DNA of 33,616 nucleotides from Pontibacter qinzhouensis (GTDB lineage Bacteria > Bacteroidota > Bacteroidia > Cytophagales > Hymenobacteraceae). Shown piece after piece: positions 1 to 7,277 of the stretch (positions are counted from its first letter, which is position 1; every line of letters begins with the position of its first letter). Below the pieces are notes generated by a model that did not search any database, was not told the origin of the DNA, and saw nothing but the letters and a program-made list of their open reading frames with translations. Both the position numbers and the translations under genes were made by a program. The stretch covers positions 1 to 33,616 of the forward strand of contig NZ_VRTY01000071.1 in NCBI RefSeq assembly GCF_008017455.1, in the 5' to 3' direction.

Positions 1-243
1 AATAGCCCCCGATGAGTTCGAGTTAGCACCTAACCTAATCGGGGTGCTATTAAAAGGCTGTTCGTAATCGAAAAAATCGTTGATTTCCGGAAAAGGTTTC
101 TCGCCGGCAGTAGATAGCCCTTTGCCCGGATGAGCGGGATGTGCCCCAGCAAACGAATATGAAACAAATAAGAGAACCCATAAAAAGCTCCATCTGCTAC
201 TGATCGCACCAAAAAAATTATTGTCGGTAAGTTTTATGTTCAT
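1..243 (-). CDS. N-terminus of a secreted protein, partial (runs off left edge)
   Basis: An open minus-strand frame starts with ATG at 243 and stays open for 81 codons to the window edge. The translation has a short charged start (MNIKLTDNN), a hydrophobic stretch at about residues 18-32 (SFLWVLLFVSYSF) and a plausible signal-peptidase site near AGAHPAHPG. This points to an exported protein. The mature part ends in FDYEQPFNSTPIRLG, which I do not recognise, so no function is given. A competing minus frame at 30-212 has no such export signal and is treated as its shadow. No clear TAnnTTTG box was found upstream. A TAGTTTTT sequence on the minus strand near 325-332 is only a weak candidate. Confidence 0.6.
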   Translation of the reverse strand, partial: MNIKLTDNNFFGAISSRWSFLWVLLFVSYSFAGAHPAHPGKGLSTAGEKPFPEINDFFDYEQPFNSTPIRLGANSNSSGAI

Positions 244-657
244 ATAATACTTTCATGTCGCGGTTCTGGCCTGTACAACTCAGGACCAACAGGGCACGTG
301 CAGTAGCCGGAACGCTACATTTAAAAAACTAGAAGTTTACAGCTGTAGTAACCACAGGAAAAGAAATAATCTCCTTCACATACCAGAGAATACTGAAAAG
401 GTTACACATTCTCTAAACAATATCTTCATTCCTGAATATAAGCATGAGCCTGAAATTTTCGAACGTTCGGTTAAGTTAAATATTAGATATTAAAGATATG
501 GTAAATTGCTCAAAAATAGTAGCCGGAGCATTTTTTAACACCAGCTTTTTCATGAGTGGCTGTATCTATGCTGCAAGCTAAAATGAATGCAAGTCAGCAA
601 GAATAACTTACAAAGGTCTTCTCTGTGTTATCAAATAAAGTGTTCAGTCTTTCTCCC
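244..657. other. Gene-free intergenic stretch
   Basis: This AT-rich region lies between two diverging genes, the left-edge secreted protein (minus) and the serine hydrolase (plus). No conserved ORF, tRNA or strong hairpin was seen. It presumably holds the promoters of both genes, but neither has a clean Bacteroidota promoter that I can point to. Confidence 0.5.
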
Positions 658-765
658 ACTCAAAATTTCTCTAATTTAGCCATTAAACCATTTAGCAACA
701 AGCAGCCAAATTTTGCTAATGAAAAAGGCCTTCAGAAGGTTTTAGCGTTAAAAAAGGTCAAGGGT
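658..765 (+). repeat. Interspersed intergenic repeat, copy 1 (long form)
   Basis: The core is 706-765: a degenerate AATTATTCTAAT end (ttttgctaatgaaaaa), the palindrome CCTTCAGAAGG at 729-739, and the GTCAAGGGT end at 757-765. The arm at 658-705 (aaaatttctctaattta, then accatttagcaacaagcag) matches the arm of copy 7 near 16980-17060. It lies upstream of the serine hydrolase. It is open in that gene's frame and so creates a false N-terminal extension. Confidence 0.75.
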
Positions 766-834
766 GTTGGTTCAGATAATGTTGTATTCGCTATAATCTT
801 CTTAAATTATGCCCGGATACTAAAGGACCTTCTT

Positions 835-2124
835 ATGCTGCAAAAGAATTTATTAACACTACTACTCTGCCTTAGCTTTGTTTTTACGCATGCCCAGAAA
901 TCGGCTGCCCCTGTTTTAAAAGAAGGTAAACCGGAAAAAGCAGGCATGAGCCCCGAGCGGCTGCAACGGCTCGACAGAGTGGTGCAGGAGTACGTAGATA
1001 AAGGACAAATACCGGGAGCTGTTACCATGATTGTGCGCAACGGCACTATTGTACACTACAAAAGCACCGGCTTCAGCGATGTGGAGCAGGCCAGCCCTCT
1101 GCGCCGCGACGATATTTTCAGAATAGCCTCGCAAACAAAAGCCATCACCAGCGTGGGCGTTATGCTCCTTTTTGAAGAAGGCCGGCTGCTGCTCGACGAC
1201 CCTATCTCGAAATACATTCCGGCATTTAAAAACCCGCAGGTACTCGACGAGTTTAAGGCCGAAGACACCACCTACACCACTGTTCCGGCTAAACAGGAAA
1301 TCACCATCCGCCAGTTGCTGACGCACACCTCGGGCATCAGCTACGCCAGCATAGGTAGTAAAAATGCGGTGGCCATTTATGCTAAAAATAATGTTCCGAG
1401 TGGCATCGGTACGCCGCATAACAAGCTTTCTGATGCCATGCAGGCTTTAGGTAAACTTCCGCTTGTGCATCAGCCGGGCGAACGGTTTACGTATGGGCTC
1501 AACACCGATGTGCTGGGTTACCTGATCGAGGTAGTGTCGGGGCAGCCGCTCGACCAGTTTTTCAGGACCCGTATTTTTGAACCGCTCGGCATGCACGACA
1601 CCTTTTTTTACCTGCCCACCGACAAGCAGAACAGGCTGGTACCGCTCTATACCGAAAACCAGGACAGGAAACTACAGCTTACCACCGCCAGGGGCGGCCT
1701 TACACCAGACTTTCCGAAAGAGAACGGCACTTATTTTTCGGGAGGAGCAGGCTTGTCTTCTACTGTTTACGATTACGCTATTTTCCTGCAGACGCTGCTC
1801 AATGGCGGCGAGTACAACGGCAAACGCATTCTGAGTCCGGCCACGGTTAAGCTCATGACCACAAACCAGATAGGCGAACTGAATCAGGGCATCAGCAAAT
1901 TTGGTCTGGGCTTTTCGGTAGCCACCGACCGAACCGCTGCTCGTTTGCCTGTGTCGGAGGGTACGTTTGAGTGGGGCGGCATATTTGGCACTACCTACTG
2001 GGCAGATCCGAAAGAAGGTATTGTTGCGCTCATCTACACCCAGAAATACCCCAACAGCTACAACGACCTGAGCGATAAATTTAAAGTAATGGTGTACCAG
2101 GCCATTACCAGATCGAACCGGTAA
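835..2124 (+). CDS. Exported serine hydrolase, beta-lactamase/EstB fold
   Basis: This 429-residue protein belongs to the class C beta-lactamase-like serine hydrolases (Beta-lactamase Pfam family; EstB-type esterases and DD-peptidase relatives). ATG 835 gives a clean signal peptide (MLQKNLLTLLLCLSFVFTHA, cut before QKSA), so the product is probably periplasmic. The frame stays open back to 625, but that extension encodes the intergenic repeat and is rejected. The nucleophile motif is SQTK (S99, K102). The second motif is around Y220 (FTYGLNTDVLGYL), the HTSG signature is near 164-167, and WGGIFGTTYW near the C-terminus fills the place of the KTG/HGG box. The family cuts esters, peptides or beta-lactams; the substrate cannot be read from sequence. 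The YGLN and WGG motifs fit esterase-type members better than true AmpC. It stands alone, with a strong terminator after it. Confidence 0.85.
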   Translation: MLQKNLLTLLLCLSFVFTHAQKSAAPVLKEGKPEKAGMSPERLQRLDRVVQEYVDKGQIPGAVTMIVRNGTIVHYKSTGFSDVEQASPLRRDDIFRIASQTKAITSVGVMLLFEEGRLLLDDPISKYIPAFKNPQVLDEFKAEDTTYTTVPAKQEITIRQLLTHTSGISYASIGSKNAVAIYAKNNVPSGIGTPHNKLSDAMQALGKLPLVHQPGERFTYGLNTDVLGYLIEVVSGQPLDQFFRTRIFEPLGMHDTFFYLPTDKQNRLVPLYTENQDRKLQLTTARGGLTPDFPKENGTYFSGGAGLSSTVYDYAIFLQTLLNGGEYNGKRILSPATVKLMTTNQIGELNQGISKFGLGFSVATDRTAARLPVSEGTFEWGGIFGTTYWADPKEGIVALIYTQKYPNSYNDLSDKFKVMVYQAITRSNR

Positions 2125-2136
2125 CAAACACTTTCT

Positions 2137-2193
2137 ATTTCCTAAACTAAAAAAGGATACCAGTTGCCGGCATCCTTTTTTAGTTTAGGAAAT
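2137..2193. terminator. Bidirectional intrinsic terminator
   Basis: A perfect 22-bp inverted repeat (arms 2137-2158 and 2172-2193) has a 13-nt loop. The arms include A6 and T6 tracts around a GGAT/ATCC part. It starts 12 nt after the hydrolase stop and ends about 80 nt before the transporter start. Confidence 0.85.
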
Positions 2194-2263
2194 AAACGCT
2201 CTTGAGAGTGGAGCACACCTGGGAATTAGCAACAAAGGCGCAGCAAGAGCTGCTAATTTCGTA

Positions 2264-2271
2264 TACCTTTG
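2264..2271 (+). promoter_or_regulatory. -7 box of the DMT transporter promoter, probably leaderless
   Basis: TACCTTTG matches the Bacteroidota -7 consensus TAnnTTTG exactly and ends only 4 nt before the ATG at 2276. Transcription would start at or next to the start codon. No good -33 TTG lies 17-23 nt upstream. Confidence 0.5.
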
Positions 2272-2275
2272 CACC

Positions 2276-3193
2276 ATGAATAAGCAAGTGCAGGTGCATG
2301 GAGCACTTTTTCTGGTAGCCCTCATCTATGGCAGCAACTATAGCATAGCTAAAGAGGTAATGCCGGTGTATGTGGGGCCGTTCGGTTTAATCATTATACG
2401 AGTAGTGTCGGCGGCGCTATTCTTTGGCTTGCTATCGCGGGTGGTGGTGAAGGAGAAGATTACCGGCTGGGCAGATAACTGGCGCTCTGTGGCCTGCGGC
2501 TTAACGGGCATTGCCATTAACCAGCTTTGCTTTTTCGGCGGACTGAACCTGACGGCTCCTATAAATGCCGCTTTGCTGATGGTTATCAGTCCGGTAACGG
2601 TGTTGTTGTTTTCGGCTTTGCTGCTGAAAGAGCGCGTCGGCTCCCGAAAAATTAGTGGCATCGTGATTGCCTGTTTAGGTGCGGTCCTGCTTATTAGCAG
2701 CTCCCAAAGCGCAAATGTGCCCGGCAACTGGCTCGGCGATGTGCTGATAATACTTAACGCCACCAGCTTTGGCATGTACCTGGTGCTGGTAAAGCCCTTG
2801 ATGGCCAAATACAACGCCATTACGGTAGTAAGCCGCATTTTTGCTGTGGGTGCCGTGGTAGTGGTGCCCTTTGGTTTTAATCAGGTTCTTGCACCTGACT
2901 ACAGTTCCTTCCCCGGCACCATCTGGGCGGCCATTCTCTTCATGATTCTGGGAGTAACCATTATAACCTACCTCCTAAACACCTGGGCCTTAAAATATGC
3001 TAACCCCTCGCTGGTTGGCATCTATATTTACCTGCAGCCTGTTTTGGCCATTCTTATTGCTGTGGGCTTCGGCAAAGATGTGTTTACCTGGCAAAAGGCT
3101 TTTTTTGCGCTCATGATTTTTGGAGGCGTTTACCTGGTTAGCAGAAACAAACCCATTCCGAAGAAAGCTGTTGAGCACACTTCCTCCTCCTGA
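2276..3193 (+). CDS. DMT-superfamily transporter, EamA family
   Basis: This 305-residue inner-membrane protein has about ten hydrophobic segments in two homologous halves, the standard EamA/RhaT arrangement. The first half includes LFLVALIYGSNYSIAKEVMP at residues 11-30 and PINAALLMVISPVTVLLFSA near 94-113. The second half ends with NPSLVGIYIYLQPVLAILIA near 243-262. Both halves carry the typical helix followed by a Pro (the 'P-x-x-x-L' helix 4/9 signature). The basic C-terminus (RNKPIPKKA) should face the cytoplasm. EamA proteins export or import amino acids, nucleotides or other small metabolites; the substrate is not predictable. ATG 2276 is supported by the -7 box just upstream. The gene is monocistronic, with a repeat and then a terminator after it. 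Confidence 0.85.
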   Translation: MNKQVQVHGALFLVALIYGSNYSIAKEVMPVYVGPFGLIIIRVVSAALFFGLLSRVVVKEKITGWADNWRSVACGLTGIAINQLCFFGGLNLTAPINAALLMVISPVTVLLFSALLLKERVGSRKISGIVIACLGAVLLISSSQSANVPGNWLGDVLIILNATSFGMYLVLVKPLMAKYNAITVVSRIFAVGAVVVVPFGFNQVLAPDYSSFPGTIWAAILFMILGVTIITYLLNTWALKYANPSLVGIYIYLQPVLAILIAVGFGKDVFTWQKAFFALMIFGGVYLVSRNKPIPKKAVEHTSSS

Positions 3194-3215
3194 AACATGC
3201 TTATACCTATTTGCC

Positions 3216-3360
3216 ACCCTTGACAGTAAACTACCCAAAAACCCTTTTGGAGGCTGTTTTCATTAGCATAATTTAAATGTTGGTTTTTAGTTGCTGATTG
3301 TTAAATTGTTTAATAACCACCACTGGTTGATTTGGGGATCGAGAAAATTTGATGAAACTG
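3216..3360 (-). repeat. Interspersed intergenic repeat, copy 2 (long form)
   Basis: Core 3216-3275, read on the plus strand: ACCCTTGACAG, then CCTTTTGGAGGC near 3243-3254, then TTTTCATTAGCATAATTT. The arm at 3276-3360 (gttggtttttagttgctgatt and ggttgatttgggga) matches the arms of copies 5 and 10. It begins 22 nt after the transporter stop. Confidence 0.75.
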
Positions 3361-3420
3361 AAGGCTCTTCCGGATTGAGGAGCAGGCAGTAATGCGAAGC
3401 ACAGTCTGCGCTGAAAACAA

Positions 3421-3460
3421 AAAAGCTTCGGAGAAGTTAGTTTGCCTTCCCGAAGCTTTT
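3421..3460. terminator. Intrinsic terminator after ypdA
   Basis: The stem is AAAAGCTTCGG (3421-3431) with CCGAAGCTTTT (3450-3460). On the minus strand a T-rich run follows. It sits 19 nt past the ypdA stop and can also stop plus-strand transcripts of the transporter gene. Confidence 0.8.
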
Positions 3461-3478
3461 ACAGACTGCTACAACCAG

Positions 3479-4459
3479 TTAGTTGCTAGCGTTTTCCTTA
3501 GAAGCAATATGGTTTACAATAACCCTGGCATGCTCCCGTGAGTTTTCGATGAACCAAACATGTGTGTCCATGCCGCCACAGATTACGCCAGCCAGGAAAA
3601 CGTTCTTCAGGTTCGTCTCCATGGTTTCGCGGTTGTAGAGTGGGTAGCGCTTGTAATCGTTGGTAAGCTGCACGCCTATTTTCTCCAGAAACGAGAAGTC
3701 TGGCTGATACCCCGTCATGGCCATTACAAAATCATTTTCTATGGTCACCTTACCATCCAGGGTTTCAATATCCACTTCGTTTTCACGAATCTCTGTTATG
3801 CCTGCCTGGAAGTAGGCTTTAATAGATCCTTCCTCAATGCGGTTTTCAAGGTCAGGTTTTGTCCAGTATTTAATGCGGCCCAACGTAGGTTCGCGCACGA
3901 CCATGGTTACCTCAGCACCTTTGCGCCAGGTTTCCAGGGCTACGTCGGCAGAGGAGTTATTGGCCCCGACCACGAGTACCTTCTGCTTGTAATAATAATG
4001 CGGATCGAAATAATAATGCTTCACTTTTGGCAGTTCCTCGCCCGGCACATGCAGCAGGTTCGGAATACCATAGAAGCCGATGGCAATGATTATGTGTTTT
4101 GTATTGTAAGTTGCCTTAGACGATTCTACCTGGTATGTGCCATTTTCCTGGGTTATAACGGCTGTTACCTCCTCAAAAAGATTTACATCCAACCCTTCTG
4201 CCTCCGTAACTCTTCGGTAATATTCCAGCGCTTCTGACCGGGTAGGTTTGGCATGCGTAGAGGTAAACGGGATGCCGCCAATCTCCAGGCGATCGGCCGT
4301 AGAGAAAAAAGTCATATTGAGCGGATAGTTGAAAATAGAATTCACCAGGCAACCTTTGTCTAAGATTAAATAGCGAAGTCCTTTTCTTTTGGCTTCTATG
4401 CCAGCGGCTAACCCGATAGGTCCTGCCCCAATGATTATGATATCCAGATTATTATGCAA
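3479..4459 (-). CDS. ypdA: YpdA-family bacillithiol disulfide reductase-like flavoprotein
   Basis: This 326-residue FAD/NAD(P)H flavoprotein is proposed to reduce bacillithiol disulfide (BSSB) in the bacilliredoxin pathway. Its length fits YpdA. The FAD-binding motif is GAGPIG at residues 11-16. The pyridine-nucleotide motif is GANNSSADVA at 165-174, and ATG-like AMTGYQPDF lies near residue 248. The start is a TTG at 4459. An in-frame TAA lies two codons upstream and the GxGxxG motif starts ten residues in, so no other start fits. The TTG lies inside the end of the upstream GNAT gene (8-nt overlap), which suggests translational coupling. The position often filled by Cys in Firmicutes YpdA (GGGPCG) is Ile15 here. 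The family call is firm; use of bacillithiol by this organism is inferred. Confidence 0.88.
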   Translation of the reverse strand: MHNNLDIIIIGAGPIGLAAGIEAKRKGLRYLILDKGCLVNSIFNYPLNMTFFSTADRLEIGGIPFTSTHAKPTRSEALEYYRRVTEAEGLDVNLFEEVTAVITQENGTYQVESSKATYNTKHIIIAIGFYGIPNLLHVPGEELPKVKHYYFDPHYYYKQKVLVVGANNSSADVALETWRKGAEVTMVVREPTLGRIKYWTKPDLENRIEEGSIKAYFQAGITEIRENEVDIETLDGKVTIENDFVMAMTGYQPDFSFLEKIGVQLTNDYKRYPLYNRETMETNLKNVFLAGVICGGMDTHVWFIENSREHARVIVNHIASKENASN

Positions 4460-5051
4460 GGCTTACTTCTTCCTGATATACTGATGCTGTAACAAAATCT
4501 TTCCTAAGCGTGGAAACACCTTCTACAGTCAGCTCCTGTTGCATAACGTACATGCCCCGGAACTCTTCTTTCATCTCTGGTGTGTCCAGCACAAAGGTAG
4601 CACATTTCCTGAAACCGGTTCGTTCGTAAAAGCGAATAACGTCTGCACTGCTGTCCATGGCTTTGAGCCATACCATCTTTTTACCCATATTTTGGGCATA
4701 GTTTAAAGCAAAAGCAACAGCCTCCGTTCCTATACCAGCCCCAGAAACAGCCTTAATCATGTATAGCCGCTCCAGTTCGAGGCACTCATCTGGGCTGTTG
4801 CCCGCAAAGGCGTTGTTGCTGACAAGCTTCATAAAACCAACCAGGTTTCCTTTAAAATACAGCATAAAAAAAGCCGTGTCTGGTTCGGCCCACTCGCGGT
4901 AAATAATTTTATTCGTGAAGTGGCGCTTCAGGTACTCTTCTCCGCCATCGTGCCATAAATGGGTGTAATGCTCCCTGTAAGAGGCAATTGCTATGTTAAC
5001 CAAATCCGGAATGTCTCCTTTGGAGCAAGGAGAAATAATGATATCGTTCAT
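4452..5051 (-). CDS. GNAT-family N-acetyltransferase
   Basis: This 199-residue protein probably moves an acetyl group from acetyl-CoA to an amine. The acetyl-CoA loop is a degenerate motif A: LERLYMIKAVSGAGIGTEAV near residues 109-128, with SGAGIG in place of Q/RxxGxG/A. It is followed by the typical motif B region (KKMVWLKAMDSSADVIRFYERTGF). ATG 5051 is chosen because it starts the conserved beta-strand MNDIIISPCSKGDIPDLV. The frame stays open to 5132, but that extension crosses the likely promoter. The stop overlaps the TTG start of ypdA by 8 nt, so the two are probably one operon. The acceptor substrate is unknown. A role in thiol metabolism is suggested only by the partner gene. Confidence 0.8.
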   Translation of the reverse strand: MNDIIISPCSKGDIPDLVNIAIASYREHYTHLWHDGGEEYLKRHFTNKIIYREWAEPDTAFFMLYFKGNLVGFMKLVSNNAFAGNSPDECLELERLYMIKAVSGAGIGTEAVAFALNYAQNMGKKMVWLKAMDSSADVIRFYERTGFRKCATFVLDTPEMKEEFRGMYVMQQELTVEGVSTLRKDFVTASVYQEEVSLA

Positions 5052-5131
5052 ATTTAAAAATAAAATAAAGCAGCCAGGCTGGTAAAGCAGGCAAGGCCGC
5101 AGGTAAACGGTAATAGTAAAAAAACAGGTCA

Positions 5132-5139
5132 CAAACTTA
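5132..5139 (-). promoter_or_regulatory. -7 box upstream of the GNAT-ypdA operon
   Basis: On the minus strand the sequence is TAAGTTTG, an exact TAnnTTTG match, 80 nt upstream of the GNAT ATG. No TTG lies at the right distance for a -33 element, so support is moderate. It also lies inside the longer open frame, which argues against a start at 5132. Confidence 0.45.
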
Positions 5140-5387
5140 GCACAACTCTCTCATACTTACTACTGTACATACAATTATTTAGTGAAAAATATCAGAAACT
5201 GCTAGCTGAGTCTGGTTATATTTGCCTCCTTTTATAATGATAGTGCATCAGGAAGGGGATTTTTATGAGATTAATATTCGCATAAAAAAGTAGCTTGCTA
5301 AATATGTGCTAAAGTTTGATAAAAATATTTTATATTTTTCTGATAAGCAGCATAACTGCGCTAGTCTTGCCTTTTCCTTAAAACAAA
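5140..5387. other. Gene-free intergenic stretch
   Basis: This AT-rich region lies upstream of the GNAT gene and after the 3' end of the helicase gene. No ORF or clear repeat copy was found. A short piece near 5251-5277 (ggaaggggatttttatgag) faintly resembles one half of the repeat family but is not called. Confidence 0.4.
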
Positions 5388-5420
5388 AAACTCCTGCCAG
5401 TGCTGTACAGGCAGGAGTTT
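5388..5420. terminator. Intrinsic terminator after the helicase gene
   Basis: The stem is AAACTCCTGCC (5388-5398) with GGCAGGAGTTT (5410-5420), an 11-bp match with an 11-nt loop. On the minus strand, T-rich sequence follows (tttttgttttaagg). It lies 19 nt past the helicase stop. Confidence 0.85.
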
Positions 5421-5439
5421 TAGTTATGTTCAGATCGGA

Positions 5440-6771
5440 TTAGGCTTGGCGGGTGCGAGGCTTATTGTCCCAGCGTCTGGTGCCACCACCAGTGCTGTTG
5501 CCAGCTGGCCTGGCCGAACCTGATGCGGCACCTTCTCTCCTGCCCGGACCGGCAGTAGCTGGTCTGCGACCACCGCCGCCTCCTCCGCGCTTCTTCTGTT
5601 GTTTTACAGTACTGGCCGCTTCAGCAAAGTCTTTTGCTGTCATGGGGTACGGGTGGTTATCAATTACAGGCACAGCCTTGGCTATTAACTTCTGAATGCT
5701 AACCAGGTAAGAGGTTTCCTCACCATCGCAAAACGAAAGCGCTGTACCGTTTGCGCCTGCACGACCTGTGCGGCCTATACGGTGCACATACGTTTCAGGC
5801 TCGTTCGGTAACTCGTAGTTAATTACATGCGACAGGTCGTCTACATCTATACCACGGGCTGCAATATCAGTGGCAACCAGTACGCGGGTAGAGCTGCTTT
5901 TGAAGTTATTCAGGGCTCTGACACGGGCGTTCTGCGACTTGTTGCCATGTATGGCTTCGGCTTGTATACCTGCCTTGCTCATATCTTTGGCCACACGGTC
6001 GGCACCGTGCTTGGTGCGCGTAAAAACCAGTGCCCGATCAATTTCACCATCTTTCAGCAGGTGAATCAGCAGGTTTTTCTTATCTGATTTTTTAACGTAG
6101 TACACCGATTGCTTAATGGTGTTGGCTGTGGTCGCAGCAGGCGTAACCTCTACTTTGGCAGGATTTACCAGAATAGTATCAGCCAGCTTCATAATTTCAG
6201 GAGCCATGGTAGCCGAGAAAAACAGCGATTGCTTTTTCTCTGGCAGCACTTTCAGCACCTTTCTTACGTCGTTTACAAAGCCCATATCGAGCATACGGTC
6301 GGCTTCGTCGAGCACGAAAAGCTGCAGGTGCTGCAGGTGCACGTATTTCTGAGCCATCAGGTCGAGTAAACGGCCCGGTGTAGCTACCAGAATATCAATG
6401 CCGGCACGTAAGGCGTCGGTTTGCGGGCGCTGCGGCACACCACCAAAAATTACAGTGTTTTTAAGTCCAGTAAACTTGCCATAGGCTGTCAGGCTTTCGC
6501 CGATCTGGATGGCTAGCTCACGGGTTGGTGTCAGGATCAGGGTTCTTATTTTCCGGGGTCCGTTCTGCTGTGGCTGAGCGTGCAGCAATTGCAGAATAGG
6601 AATAGAAAAAGCGGCCGTTTTGCCGGTTCCGGTCTGGGCGCATCCTAAAATGTCGCGTTGCTCCAGTATGTACGGTATAGCTTGTGCCTGTATAGGAGTT
6701 GGTTTGGTATAACCTTCTGCTTGTAGAGCTCTTAAGATGGGCTCTATTAAATTTAAATTCTCAAATGTCAT
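5440..6771 (-). CDS. DEAD-box ATP-dependent RNA helicase, RhlE type
   Basis: This 443-residue protein unwinds RNA duplexes using ATP, in ribosome assembly, mRNA decay or cold adaptation. All motifs are intact: Q motif (PTPIQAQ, 24-30), AQTGTGKT (45-52), PTRELA (82-87), GG (110-111), TPGR (131-134), DEAD (155-158), SAT (186-188), ARGID (305-309) and HRIGRTGR (330-337). The last 50 residues form a basic low-complexity tail (KKRGGGGGGRR, then Gly/Arg/Ala/Pro-rich). Such tails bind RNA without sequence specificity and are common in Bacteroidota RhlE proteins. ATG 6771 gives the usual N-terminus with Phe3 ahead of the Q motif. The gene stands alone with a long leader, described separately. The RhlE subfamily is inferred from the short core and the tail. 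Confidence 0.93.
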   Translation of the reverse strand: MTFENLNLIEPILRALQAEGYTKPTPIQAQAIPYILEQRDILGCAQTGTGKTAAFSIPILQLLHAQPQQNGPRKIRTLILTPTRELAIQIGESLTAYGKFTGLKNTVIFGGVPQRPQTDALRAGIDILVATPGRLLDLMAQKYVHLQHLQLFVLDEADRMLDMGFVNDVRKVLKVLPEKKQSLFFSATMAPEIMKLADTILVNPAKVEVTPAATTANTIKQSVYYVKKSDKKNLLIHLLKDGEIDRALVFTRTKHGADRVAKDMSKAGIQAEAIHGNKSQNARVRALNNFKSSSTRVLVATDIAARGIDVDDLSHVINYELPNEPETYVHRIGRTGRAGANGTALSFCDGEETSYLVSIQKLIAKAVPVIDNHPYPMTAKDFAEAASTVKQQKKRGGGGGGRRPATAGPGRREGAASGSARPAGNSTGGGTRRWDNKPRTRQA

Positions 6772-7017
6772 GAATTGTTTTTTGTTGATGCGAACTGATC
6801 CTGCTTTGTTAAAAGAATCAGCTAAAAGTGATAGATGTGAACATGCTTGTCAGTCTTACCTGTAGTTGGCGTTGACAAGAAGTATACTCACTTATACTTT
6901 CATCAACCTTTAAACCAGTAGTAGCATTCTGGTTTATGACTTAAGAGCGAAGAGTTGCCGGATTATTTCAATAAGCTTAAAATCCATACAAGCTCTAATA
7001 TTGTTGCAACAAAGGTA
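6772..7017 (-). promoter_or_regulatory. Promoter and long structured 5' leader of the helicase gene
   Basis: On the minus strand TACCTTTG (7010-7017) is an exact TAnnTTTG box, which would give a leader of about 230 nt. No -33 TTG at the ideal distance was found; the nearest TTTG is about 24 nt upstream. The leader holds two hairpins: TAAACCAG/CTGGTTTA (6911-6918, 6929-6936) and AAGTATA/TATACTT (6880-6886, 6893-6899). Long structured leaders are typical of cold-induced DEAD-box mRNAs in other bacteria. That role here is inference. Confidence 0.5.
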
Positions 7018-7144
7018 GCGCTAAGAACATTCATTTCCTAACAAAACAAATTGCCGCTGCTGTTAACCTCCCGGCTGCCACTTAGCTTCTGAGGAGGTAG
7101 GTGAGTTGTCTCCCGGCTGTAATTAGGCTTAGCCTGCATGCTTT
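7018..7144. other. Short gene-free stretch between helicase promoter and repeat copy 3
   Basis: No ORF, hairpin or known site was seen here. Together with the leader, repeat copy 3 and the desaturase terminator it fills the 506-nt gap between the helicase and desaturase genes. Confidence 0.4.
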
Positions 7145-7204
7145 ACCCTTGGCTAAAAAATACTTCTCAGGCTTTGGAAGGCGCTTTTCATTAGAATAAT
7201 TTAT
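7145..7204 (-). repeat. Interspersed intergenic repeat, copy 3
   Basis: Plus-strand reading: ACCCTTGG at 7145-7152, GCTTTGGAAGGC at 7171-7182, then TTTTCATTAGAATAATTTA to 7204. It lies downstream of the desaturase stop, with its AATAATT end facing that gene. Confidence 0.8.
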
Positions 7205-7231
7205 ACACAAATGTCTTGGCCGGCAAAAGAG

Positions 7232-7264
7232 CTGGTGCTTCTTTTAAATTTAATGAAGCACCAG
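7232..7264 (-). terminator. Probable terminator after the desaturase gene
   Basis: A 10-bp inverted repeat CTGGTGCTTC (7232-7241) / GAAGCACCAG (7255-7264) lies 13 nt past the desaturase stop. The T tract after it on the minus strand is short (CTCTTTTG), so the call is moderate. Confidence 0.6.
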
Positions 7265-7277
7265 TAGGTAACGAAGC

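Noticed and set aside
30..212. 60-codon minus-strand ORF
   Set aside because: It overlaps, in another frame, the left-edge minus gene that begins at 243 with a signal peptide and runs open to the edge.
5052..5132. Longer GNAT reading frame from 5132
   Set aside because: The extra residues (MTCFFTITVYLRPCLLYQP) do not resemble the family, and the -7 box lies at the start of the extension.
5251..5277. Possible twelfth repeat copy
   Set aside because: Only GGAAGG and an AT-rich tail resemble the family; the ACCCTT end and CTTC half are missing.
5453..5695. Plus-strand ORF opposite the helicase tail
   Set aside because: It is the shadow of the Gly/Arg-rich tail, which gives Pro-rich translations on the other strand.
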